Origin: Acetatifactor sp. | Lineage (GTDB): Bacteria; Bacillota; Clostridia; Lachnospirales; Lachnospiraceae | DNA length: 5,431 nucleotides | Reading direction: 5' to 3' | Assembly (NCBI GenBank): GCA_024699575.1 | Contig: JAILPF010000363.1 | Coordinates: 1 to 5,431 of the forward strand | Shown: positions 1 through 5,431 of the stretch, piece after piece | Layout of the letters: each line of letters begins with the position of its first letter | Numbering within the stretch: position 1 is the first letter of the stretch | Translations under genes and position numbers: made by a program | Notes under the pieces: model-generated | What the model was told of the DNA's origin: nothing | The model's database searches: none | What the model saw: only the letters and a program-made list of their open reading frames with translations

Positions 1-771
1 AGGACAACACCATTACGACTGACAGCTGCAGGTGAGGTATACGCAGAGTGGGCCCAGAATGCAATTTTATCAGAAAACGAAATGGAAAAGGTGCTGGGAG
101 ATATTGCAGAATTTAGATATGGCAGACTATCTATAGGAACGACACCTTATGGGGCGGCATGGATATTACCCGATGTTGTTTCGGAGTTTACCAAAAGAAA
201 ACCCAATGTCGAGCTTCATATACATGAATATATTGAACAGGAACTTTCGCAGCATGCAATAGCAGGGGAATTCGATTTTGCGATATCTACAACACCGGTG
301 GATGACAGGGATTTTAATATAGAGAAGCTTATGATGGAAAAATATGTGTTGGCTGTTCCTACACAGATGATCGAAGAGATTAACCCTCCGATAAGATATG
401 GAAAAGATGGGAAGAAATATGTACTTTTGCATAGCTTTGAGGATCAGCCATTTATTCTGATGGACAAAAAATATTACCTCTACAGAATGGTAAAACGAGC
501 ATTGGACAGCATAGAAGTTAATCCTAAAACTGTGTGTTACTGTAGTAGTATGTCTGCTATATATAACCTGGTTTCAAAAGAAACCGGGGTGTCGCTTCTG
601 CCAGCCTGCATGAGTAATTCTTTAAATCCGAATATATCCTTCTTCTATATGGACGATATACAGGATACAAGACCCATATATCTAAGCTATAGGAAAAACA
701 AATATCTTACCAACGCGGCGAGAGATTTTATTGAAACCTTTCAGGCAAAATGGGAGAGCAAAAACTTATAA
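1..771 (+). CDS. LysR-family transcriptional regulator, 5'-truncated by window edge
   Basis: Frame 1 is open from the first base to TAA at 769-771, giving 256 visible residues. The first residues (RTTPLRLTAAGEVYAEWA) match the end of a LysR winged helix-turn-helix and the start of the linker helix, so the gene begins outside the window and the ATG at 82 is internal. With a usual family length near 300 residues, roughly 45-50 N-terminal residues are missing. The effector-binding domain starts at about residue 41 (GRLSIGTTPYGAAWILP), with the typical pieces FDFAISTTP, KYVLAVP, FILMDKK and, late in the domain, KETGVSLLPA. The protein should be a cytoplasmic DNA-binding activator or repressor responding to a small molecule. 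It lies 104 nt upstream of the amidohydrolase gene in the same direction and is its obvious candidate regulator, although LysR genes are more often divergent from their targets. The effector cannot be told from sequence. Confidence 0.94.
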   Translation, partial: RTTPLRLTAAGEVYAEWAQNAILSENEMEKVLGDIAEFRYGRLSIGTTPYGAAWILPDVVSEFTKRKPNVELHIHEYIEQELSQHAIAGEFDFAISTTPVDDRDFNIEKLMMEKYVLAVPTQMIEEINPPIRYGKDGKKYVLLHSFEDQPFILMDKKYYLYRMVKRALDSIEVNPKTVCYCSSMSAIYNLVSKETGVSLLPACMSNSLNPNISFFYMDDIQDTRPIYLSYRKNKYLTNAARDFIETFQAKWESKNL

Positions 772-772
772 T

Positions 773-798
773 ATAACCTAAAGCTTATGCCTTTTATA
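773..798 (+). promoter_or_regulatory. Candidate LysR-type binding dyads upstream of the amidohydrolase promoter
   Basis: Two overlapping weak dyads are visible: ATAA-N8-TTAT at 773-788, and TAT-N7-ATA at 786-798, the latter fitting the T-N11-A rule for LysR sites. They sit about 49-74 bp upstream of the predicted transcription start near 847, where LysR regulators normally make their primary contact. The motif carries little information in AT-rich DNA, so this is mainly a positional argument. Confidence 0.25.
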
Positions 799-811
799 CT
801 TTATTAAATAT

Positions 812-840
812 TTGACCCTATTTTTTGCGAATGCTATTCT
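812..840 (+). promoter_or_regulatory. Probable sigma-A promoter for the amidohydrolase operon (extended -10)
   Basis: TTGACC at 812-817 (5 of 6 to the -35 consensus) is followed after 17 bp by TATTCT at 835-840 (4 of 6 to -10). A TG at 832-833 is placed as in an extended -10 element. Transcription would start near 847, giving a leader of about 29 nt with the ribosome binding site. No convincing intrinsic terminator separates it from the LysR gene, so read-through from upstream is also possible. Confidence 0.55.
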
Positions 841-875
841 TCAGATATATTTTTTTGAAAAGGGAGAGTGACATT

Positions 876-2267
876 ATGAAAAAAATAATAAAAGGTGGAA
901 ATGTGGTTTTTGAAAATGAGGTAAAAAAGGCAGATATACTAATCAATGATGAGAAGATTGAAGCAATATATTCACCCGGATCCTGTGAAGAGGAAGGAGA
1001 AATCATTGATGCAAGCGGGATGTATGTTTTCCCCGGAACAATAGATCCACACAGTCACCTGGACAATCATGTTCCGCTGGATCAGGCTACACTGCTGGAT
1101 TCTAAACGTCAGGCGATTGGCGGGCTAACAACAATGGTTCCTTTTATAAAACTTTTTGGGAGTTTTAAAGAAGAGCTGCCAAATGTAAAACAAATTATGG
1201 AAGAAAATAGTTTGATTGATTTTGGATTTTCATGTTTTCTTTTTTCAAAGCAGCAGTTCGCAGAAGTAGAAGATGTAGTAAGAGATTTCGGAGTTACGTC
1301 CTTTAAGTTCATATTTGATAAACAGGATATTGTACATCTCTGGTACCCTATTGAGAAGGAAAATTGTCTGACTCTGGATAAGGGTGATTTCTACTATATA
1401 CTGAAAAGACTAAGAGAAATATCGCCGAAACTTGTTTTGTGTGTACACTGCGAAGATCCGGATATTTTCAGGAGAATAGAGAGTGATGTAAAAGAACAGT
1501 CGGGACCGGAAGATGCTCTCAAACTATCAACATATGATAAGGTAAGACCCGGATTTTGTGAGACCGTAACTATGGCTGACACGATGTATATCAATCATGT
1601 TTTAGATGGAAATGTGTATATGGTTCATACGGCAAACGGTGATTCTGTAAAAATGTACGAGACTTTGAGCAAAGAATTTCCAAGCAATTACACCATGGAA
1701 ACATGTCCTCAGTATCTTACCTTTAGTGTGGAGGATGCAAAGTGTGGCGTGCTTGGAAAAGTGAATCCTCCAATACACCATGACAGTGATAGGGAAGCAC
1801 TATGGAAAGGAATACTTGATGGAACGGTTAAATGCATAGGTACAGATAATGTACCCGCATATATGGAACATAAACAGCCGAAAGGAAACGATTTGTGGAC
1901 AACGGCACTTGGATTTGGCACGCCGGGACTTATTTTGCCGACACTTATAACGTATGGATATTTTGAAAGAAACATTCCTCTGTGGAGACTGGCACAGGTG
2001 TCAAGCACAAATGTAGCTAAAAAATTCAATCTGGAGACGAAAGGACAGATTAAACCGGGGTTTGATGCTGATTTTGCCATTGTAGATTTAGACTGGGAAA
2101 GAACGATAACGAAAGATCTTTTTGGATGTAGCGACTATTCCATCTATGAGGGAATTACATATAAGGGCTGGCCGAGATATACGATCAGCAGAGGTGAAAT
2201 TATTCAGAAAAATGGTGAAATAACTGCAAAACCCGGCAGAGGGAAATATCTGTTTCGGAAGATATGA
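876..2267 (+). CDS. Cyclic amidohydrolase, dihydropyrimidinase/hydantoinase-like (substrate uncertain)
   Basis: This 463-residue protein has the normal length for dihydropyrimidinases and D-hydantoinases, metal enzymes that hydrolyse cyclic amides or ureides in the cytoplasm. All expected binuclear-metal ligands can be placed: H59 and H61 (IDPHSHLD), the lysine normally carboxylated K144 (GVTSFK), H191 (VHCED), H251 (VHTANG) and D324 (IGTDN). The family motif CPQYLTF (277-283) and the C-terminal small beta domain (SDYSIYEGITYKGWP, 419-433) support the hydantoinase/allantoinase/dihydroorotase superfamily. The tyrosine normally five residues after the metal lysine is K149 here, and the region holding the usual substrate asparagine reads ALGFGTPG, so pyrimidine or hydantoin specificity is not assured. 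The start at 876 is chosen for AGGGAG at 861-866, 9 nt upstream. Upstream in-frame starts (825, 831) lack a ribosome binding site and overlap the -10 box. It is the first gene of a probable operon. Confidence 0.9.
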   Translation: MKKIIKGGNVVFENEVKKADILINDEKIEAIYSPGSCEEEGEIIDASGMYVFPGTIDPHSHLDNHVPLDQATLLDSKRQAIGGLTTMVPFIKLFGSFKEELPNVKQIMEENSLIDFGFSCFLFSKQQFAEVEDVVRDFGVTSFKFIFDKQDIVHLWYPIEKENCLTLDKGDFYYILKRLREISPKLVLCVHCEDPDIFRRIESDVKEQSGPEDALKLSTYDKVRPGFCETVTMADTMYINHVLDGNVYMVHTANGDSVKMYETLSKEFPSNYTMETCPQYLTFSVEDAKCGVLGKVNPPIHHDSDREALWKGILDGTVKCIGTDNVPAYMEHKQPKGNDLWTTALGFGTPGLILPTLITYGYFERNIPLWRLAQVSSTNVAKKFNLETKGQIKPGFDADFAIVDLDWERTITKDLFGCSDYSIYEGITYKGWPRYTISRGEIIQKNGEITAKPGRGKYLFRKI

Positions 2268-2292
2268 TAAATAATCATAAGAGGAGAAGCAT

Positions 2293-2964
2293 ATGGAGCG
2301 TTATATAATCACTATCGGAAGAGAGTTTGGAAGCTGCGGAGCAGAGATCGGAAAAGGACTTGCTGAACGACTTGGCATTAGATACTATGACAAAAAGGTT
2401 ATATATATGGTGGCTGATGAAATGAGTGTTCTCCCCAGTGATATTTCGGCGAATGATGAAAAATATTCTAAGGGAAATCGCTATATCAGAAGGACAGACA
2501 GCAAAATTAAAGCTCGATCAGACGAGATTACTAATTATCAGGCTACGGTAATCAGAAGACTTGCCACACAAAGCAATTGCCTTTTTGTTGGAAGATGCGC
2601 GGATTATTATCTGCAGGACAGAAGCGATGTAATTAACATTTTTATTTATGCTCCCTTTGAGAAGCGGTGTGACACAGTTGGGAACAGACTGTTAAAAAGC
2701 GGTCAGATCCCGTTTGACTACAATTCCATTGAAGAATATAGGCTGAAAATACAAGAGTATGTTGCTGCGACAGACAGAGAGAGGCATGATTACTATAAAT
2801 TTGTTACTGGACATAACAGACTTGACAGAAGTAATCACCAGATTATGCTCGACAGCAGTTGCTATGGGGTGCAAGGGGCAATTGATATTCTGGAATTGGC
2901 GGTGAAAACAGCGTTGAAGAATTCCAAAGCATTTGACAAAGGTGTGAGTGCCTATGGTAGATAG
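2293..2964 (+). CDS. Cytidylate kinase-like family protein
   Basis: This 223-residue cytoplasmic protein resembles the cytidylate-kinase-like (Cytidylate_kin2) P-loop family found widely in Clostridia. The N-terminus ITIGREFGSCGAEIGKGLA (6-24), then YYDKKVI (31-37), FVGRCADYYL (98-107), IFIYAPFEKR (116-125) and a C-terminal segment with DRERHDYYKF and MLDSS (161-189) follow the family order. Classical CMP kinase uses GxxxxGKGT to bind ATP. Here the loop is GREFGSCG followed by Ala-Glu, with no P-loop lysine and a cysteine where relatives usually have glycine, so nucleotide kinase activity is not proven. GAGGAG at 2281-2286 lies 6 nt before the ATG, and only 25 nt separate it from the amidohydrolase. 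The 3' end overlaps the transporter gene by 11 nt, which suggests translational coupling. It is not the housekeeping cmk; its role in this operon is unknown. Confidence 0.87.
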   Translation: MERYIITIGREFGSCGAEIGKGLAERLGIRYYDKKVIYMVADEMSVLPSDISANDEKYSKGNRYIRRTDSKIKARSDEITNYQATVIRRLATQSNCLFVGRCADYYLQDRSDVINIFIYAPFEKRCDTVGNRLLKSGQIPFDYNSIEEYRLKIQEYVAATDRERHDYYKFVTGHNRLDRSNHQIMLDSSCYGVQGAIDILELAVKTALKNSKAFDKGVSAYGR

Positions 2965-3973
2965 TTTTATTTATGCATTTCAGGCAATTACGCCGGTAGT
3001 CTTGTTGATTGCATTAGGCTTCTTTTTGAAGGAGCTTGCCTTTTACGATGAGGTGTTTCTAAAGCAGGCTAATCGACTGGTATTCTATGTGTTCTTGCCT
3101 GTGATGCTATACATGAACATATATGAGGTGGCAGATTTAGGCGAGATTAACTGGATGCTGACAGGTTACGTGATGCTTATAGTGCTGGGACTGTTTCTGT
3201 TCTCCATCGGTGTGGTGTTGCTATGGGTTCCGGACCATAAGCAAAGAGGCGTGGTCATGCAGTGCATATTTCGCTCCAACTATGCCATTATCGGACTGTC
3301 GTTTGCACAGGCACTGAGTGGGAGTAAGGCTGTCGCAGTGGTTGGGGTATTGAGCGCTTTTACAATTCCCTTGTACAATGTCCTTGCAGTGTTGTCCATG
3401 TCCATTTTTATGCACGAGCGCAAAGAGAAGACAAATTTCAAAGAGGTCGCAAAAAAAATCATGCATAACCCGTTGATCATAGGTTGTCTTCTGGGACTTG
3501 GCACGCTCTTGATCAGGCAGTATATTCCCACAGATGTAAACGGACATTCTTGCTTTTCCATCCGGGAAGATGGGAAATTTTTTTATTCGTTTCTTGCTTA
3601 TTTGGCTAAAGCTTCTACTCCGGTGGCGTTGATCGTATTGGGAGGACGATTTGATTTCAAAGCGGTAAAAGGGTTGTGGAAGCAGATTTCCATAGGAGTT
3701 GTGGGACGATTGATCATAGCACCGATCTTAGGCATAGGTGTTGCATATTTGATTTCGAGCCAAACCGGACTGCTTAATCTCGGCACGGCAGAGTATGCGG
3801 CATTGGTTGGATTGTTTGCCTCGCCGGTGGCGGTTTCTATCGCCGTTATGGCAGAGGAAATGGATAATGACGCGGTTTTGGCAGGTCAATATGTGGTGTG
3901 GACAAATATAGGTGCAATCTTCACCGTGTTTGTCACAGTTGTAGTTATGCGGATGATGGGATTACTGATGTGA
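2954..3973 (+). CDS. AEC-family (auxin efflux carrier-like) membrane transporter
   Basis: This 339-residue integral membrane protein has about ten hydrophobic segments (near 5-25, 40-58, 68-92, 100-120, 125-152, 170-188, 212-231, 244-267, 280-300 and 311-337). They form two bundles separated by a charged cytoplasmic loop (HERKEKTNFKEVAKK, 154-168), the layout of the AEC carriers (Mem_trans fold). Motifs fitting the family are FRSNYAIIGL (106-115), the proline-containing ASTPVALIVLGGRF (220-233), GRLIIAPILG (251-260) and LFASPVAVSIAV (287-298). AEC members move small organic acids, with malonate and malate carriers and plant auxin exporters in the family; direction and substrate cannot be read here. 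The ATG at 2954 is preferred to GTG at 2948 because AAGGTG at 2939-2944 is 9 nt upstream of it. It overlaps the kinase-like gene by 11 nt, so the two are probably co-translated. Most likely it carries the substrate or product of the upstream amidohydrolase. Confidence 0.9.
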   Translation: MVDSFIYAFQAITPVVLLIALGFFLKELAFYDEVFLKQANRLVFYVFLPVMLYMNIYEVADLGEINWMLTGYVMLIVLGLFLFSIGVVLLWVPDHKQRGVVMQCIFRSNYAIIGLSFAQALSGSKAVAVVGVLSAFTIPLYNVLAVLSMSIFMHERKEKTNFKEVAKKIMHNPLIIGCLLGLGTLLIRQYIPTDVNGHSCFSIREDGKFFYSFLAYLAKASTPVALIVLGGRFDFKAVKGLWKQISIGVVGRLIIAPILGIGVAYLISSQTGLLNLGTAEYAALVGLFASPVAVSIAVMAEEMDNDAVLAGQYVVWTNIGAIFTVFVTVVVMRMMGLLM

Positions 3974-4005
3974 TCAAGCCATCGATATGGTGGAATGAGG
4001 TTTTT

Positions 4006-4149
4006 GTGGCTGGAACCATATCTTCCCCAAATGGAACCTATGAGGACCTCGGTACTTGCACAGCGTCCTGTGCTGTGTTAGTACCGCTAGGTCCGAGTCG
4101 GAGCGAAAGCGTTTCCATTTTGGGAAGATATGGTTCATCACTTTTTCTT
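4006..4149 (+). terminator. Possible intrinsic terminator of the amidohydrolase-kinase-transporter operon
   Basis: The long hairpin 33 nt after the transporter stop codon can be extended at its base by GTG (4006-4008) pairing with CAC (4139-4141) across a small internal loop. A T-rich tract (TTTTTCTT, 4142-4149) then follows directly. This placement, between the end of one operon and a fresh promoter at 4159, fits a transcription terminator. The hairpin is much longer and more branched than an ordinary terminator, so termination may be only part of its role. Confidence 0.5.
4013..4136 (+). repeat. Long branched inverted-repeat element (candidate dispersed repeat or structured RNA)
   Basis: Positions 4013-4036 and 4113-4136 pair over 24 bp with one mismatch (C4028/T4121); the left arm starts GAACCATATCTTCCC. 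Inside lies a second arm: GGACCT (4044-4049) pairs with AGGTCC (4089-4094). After a 2-nt bulge (4087-4088), CGGTACT (4050-4056) pairs with AGTACCG (4080-4086). Beyond one T-T mismatch, GCACAGC (4058-4064) pairs with GCTGTGT (4072-4078, one G-U) around a 7-nt loop. Between this arm and the outer stem sits GC-GAAA-GC (4103-4110), a minimal GNRA-loop hairpin. The result is a three-way junction. The near-perfect outer stem suggests a MITE-like or palindromic intergenic repeat; the bulge and GNRA loop suggest folding as RNA. No clear target-site duplication is seen, and copy number cannot be judged from one window. Confidence 0.7.
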
Positions 4150-4158
4150 AAAAAATCG

Positions 4159-4187
4159 TTGCAAATAGATAACCTCTATGATACAAT
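4159..4187 (+). promoter_or_regulatory. Strong sigma-A promoter for the thiolase gene
   Basis: TTGCAA (4159-4164) is separated by 17 bp from TACAAT (4182-4187), with TG at 4179-4180 forming an extended -10. The predicted start is near 4194, leaving a leader of about 66 nt. The promoter lies downstream of the long inverted repeat, so transcripts from it do not contain that structure. A strong promoter fits the highly expressed codon pattern of the thiolase. Confidence 0.65.
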
Positions 4188-4200
4188 GAGAACAGTTGCA

Positions 4201-4218
4201 ATGACAAAAAATTAACAA
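4201..4218 (+). promoter_or_regulatory. Candidate Rex (NADH-sensing repressor) operator
   Basis: Against the known Rex consensus TTGTTAA-N4-TTAACAA, the right half TTAACAA (4212-4218) is perfect. The left half ATGACAA (4201-4207) matches 4 of 7, with exactly four bases between. It lies about +8 to +25 from the predicted thiolase transcription start, where binding would block transcription. Rex controls fermentative genes, including butyrate-pathway genes, in several clostridia. The weak left half and AT-rich surroundings leave real doubt. Confidence 0.4.
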
Positions 4219-4259
4219 TCATAAAGTCATCAAAACAAACTAATTTGGAGGAAAAAGAA

Positions 4260-5431
4260 ATGGCAAAGAAAGTTGTATTGGCAGGTGCCTGCCGTACCGC
4301 AATCGGAACAATGGGTGGTTCCTTAAGTACTACTCCTGCAGCAGATCTTGGTGCAATCGTTATCAGAGAAGCACTTAAGAGAGCAGGTGTTGCTCCTGAA
4401 GCAGTAGATCAAGTATATATGGGATGTGTAATCCAGGCAGGACAGGGTCAGAACGTTGCTCGTCAGGCATCCATCAAGGCTGGGCTTCCTATTGAAGTAC
4501 CTGCTGTTACCATGAATGTGGTATGCGGATCAGGTCTTAACTGTGTAAACCAGGCAGCACAGATGATCATGGCAGGAGATGCTGATATTGTTGTAGCAGG
4601 TGGTATGGAAAATATGTCCATGGCTCCCTACGCAATTCCTCAGGCTCGTTATGGTTACAGAATGAACAATGGTACTCTGGTAGATACCATGATCAAAGAT
4701 GCTCTGTGGGATGCTTTCAATGATTATCATATGATTAAGACAGCAGATAACATCTGCGAAGAATGGGGACTTACCCGTGAAGAACTTGATGAGTTTGCAC
4801 TTAAGAGCCAGCAGAAGGCAGAAGCTGCTCAGAAGAATGGTGCTTTCAAGGCAGAAATCGTTCCTGTTGAAGTTAAGAAAAAGAAAGAAACTGTTATCTT
4901 CGATACAGACGAAGGCCCCAGAGCCGGTTCTACTATTGAAGGACTTGCTAAACTTCGTCCTATCAATCCTAATGGATTTGTTACCGCAGGTAATGCTTCC
5001 GGTATCAACGACGGTGCAGCAGCAATCGTTGTTATGAGTGAAGAGAAAGCAAAAGAACTTGGTGTAAAACCTATGGCTACCTTCGTGGCAGGCGCACTTG
5101 CAGGCGTTCGCCCTGAGGTTATGGGTATCGGTCCTGTGGCTTCTACTAAGAAGGTTATGGCTAAGACCGGTATGAAGATTGAAGACTTCGATATTATCGA
5201 GGCAAATGAAGCATTTGCTGCTCAGTCCGTTGCAGTCGGCAAGGAACTGGGTATTGATGTAGACAAGCAGTTGAACCCTAACGGTGGAGCAATTGCCCTC
5301 GGACATCCTGTAGGAGCTTCCGGATGCCGTATCCTTGTAACTCTGCTTCATGAGATGCAGGCAAAAGGAGCAAAGACCGGACTTGCTACTCTGTGTATCG
5401 GTGGCGGTATGGGTTGCTCTACAATCGTCAA
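4260..5431 (+). CDS. thlA: Acetyl-CoA acetyltransferase (thiolase II), 3' end cut by window edge
   Basis: This enzyme condenses two acetyl-CoA to acetoacetyl-CoA, the first carbon-carbon bond step of clostridial butyrate formation, in the cytoplasm. The 390 visible residues begin [16 protein letters not shown] and reach [10 protein letters not shown], so only the last few residues of a protein of about 393 are missing. Catalytic residues are all at classical positions: C89 in VVCGSGLN (acyl acceptor), N316 in ANEAF, H349 in GHPVGASG and C379 in LCIGGGMG (general base). The loop [10 protein letters not shown] and the middle [10 protein letters not shown] also match biosynthetic thiolases. The start is fixed by GGAGG at 4247-4251, 8 nt before the ATG. 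Arginine codons shift to CGT and leucine to CTT, unlike the AGA-rich genes upstream, as expected for high expression. It has its own promoter; crt, hbd, bcd and etf genes may follow outside the window. The symbol follows clostridial usage; atoB is an alternative name. Confidence 0.95.
   Translation, partial: MAKKVVLAGACRTAIGTMGGSLSTTPAADLGAIVIREALKRAGVAPEAVDQVYMGCVIQAGQGQNVARQASIKAGLPIEVPAVTMNVVCGSGLNCVNQAAQMIMAGDADIVVAGGMENMSMAPYAIPQARYGYRMNNGTLVDTMIKDALWDAFNDYHMIKTADNICEEWGLTREELDEFALKSQQKAEAAQKNGAFKAEIVPVEVKKKKETVIFDTDEGPRAGSTIEGLAKLRPINPNGFVTAGNASGINDGAAAIVVMSEEKAKELGVKPMATFVAGALAGVRPEVMGIGPVASTKKVMAKTGMKIEDFDIIEANEAFAAQSVAVGKELGIDVDKQLNPNGGAIALGHPVGASGCRILVTLLHEMQAKGAKTGLATLCIGGGMGCSTIV

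Noticed and set aside
825..875. N-terminal extension of the amidohydrolase from TTG 825 or ATG 831
   Set aside because: There is no ribosome binding site before these starts and they overlap the predicted -10 box. The start at 876 has AGGGAG at good spacing and begins at the family's usual first beta strand.
1709..2080. A 123-codon minus-strand frame inside the amidohydrolase gene
   Set aside because: Antisense shadow of conserved amidohydrolase motifs, with no ribosome binding site and no recognisable product.
4013..4136. Reading the branched element as a known riboswitch or T-box controlling the thiolase
   Set aside because: No T-box sequence or ligand-binding core of a familiar riboswitch is visible, and the best thiolase promoter lies downstream of the element, so its mRNA would not contain it.
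3898..4215. A 105-codon + strand frame spanning the transporter end and the inverted repeat
   Set aside because: It begins inside the transporter in another frame, has no ribosome binding site, and runs through both arms of the palindromic element. Its composition is not protein-like.
4201..4215. Mini-ORF ATG-ACA-AAA-AAT-TAA in the thiolase leader
   Set aside because: Four codons without a ribosome binding site; chance occurrence in AT-rich sequence is sufficient explanation, and it coincides with the Rex-like site.
4530..5351. A 273-codon open frame on the minus strand
   Set aside because: It is entirely antisense to the thiolase, whose catalytic motifs are unambiguous. The strong codon bias of that gene leaves the opposite strand free of stops. 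The translation is rich in Cys, Ser and His and resembles no family I know.

Overview
The window looks like chromosomal DNA of an anaerobic, low-to-mid GC Firmicute, most likely a Lachnospiraceae-type Clostridium relative. The evidence is the strong AGGGAG/GGAGG ribosome binding sites, AGA-rich arginine codons in the accessory genes, a cytidylate-kinase-like family common in Clostridia, and a biosynthetic thiolase of the butyrate-pathway type. All genes lie on the + strand.

Region 1 (1-771) is the 3' part of a LysR-type regulator; its DNA-binding N-terminus lies off the left edge. Region 2 (772-3973) is a probable three-gene operon. A good extended -10 promoter (812-840) precedes a cyclic-amidohydrolase (dihydropyrimidinase/hydantoinase-like, 876-2267). 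A cytidylate-kinase-like protein follows 25 nt later (2293-2964), and then an AEC-family membrane transporter (2954-3973) whose start overlaps the kinase gene by 11 nt. A plausible reading is that the LysR protein senses a small acid or cyclic amide, the amidohydrolase opens or forms a cyclic ureide or imide, and the carrier moves substrate or product. The true substrate is unknown, and two substrate-contacting positions of classical hydantoinases are not conserved.

Region 3 (3974-4259) has no protein gene. It holds a striking element of about 125 bp: a 24-bp outer stem with one mismatch encloses a second long branched arm and a small GNRA-type hairpin, and a T-tract follows. It may serve as the operon terminator, be a dispersed palindromic repeat, or be a structured RNA. 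Just downstream lie a clean extended -10 promoter (4159-4187) and a Rex-like half-perfect operator (4201-4218).

Region 4 (4260 to the right edge) is an acetyl-CoA acetyltransferase (thiolase), complete except for its last few residues. It has all catalytic residues and codon use typical of a highly expressed gene. It is a separate transcription unit from the amidohydrolase operon and probably opens or belongs to a central fermentation (butyrate-type) gene set continuing to the right.
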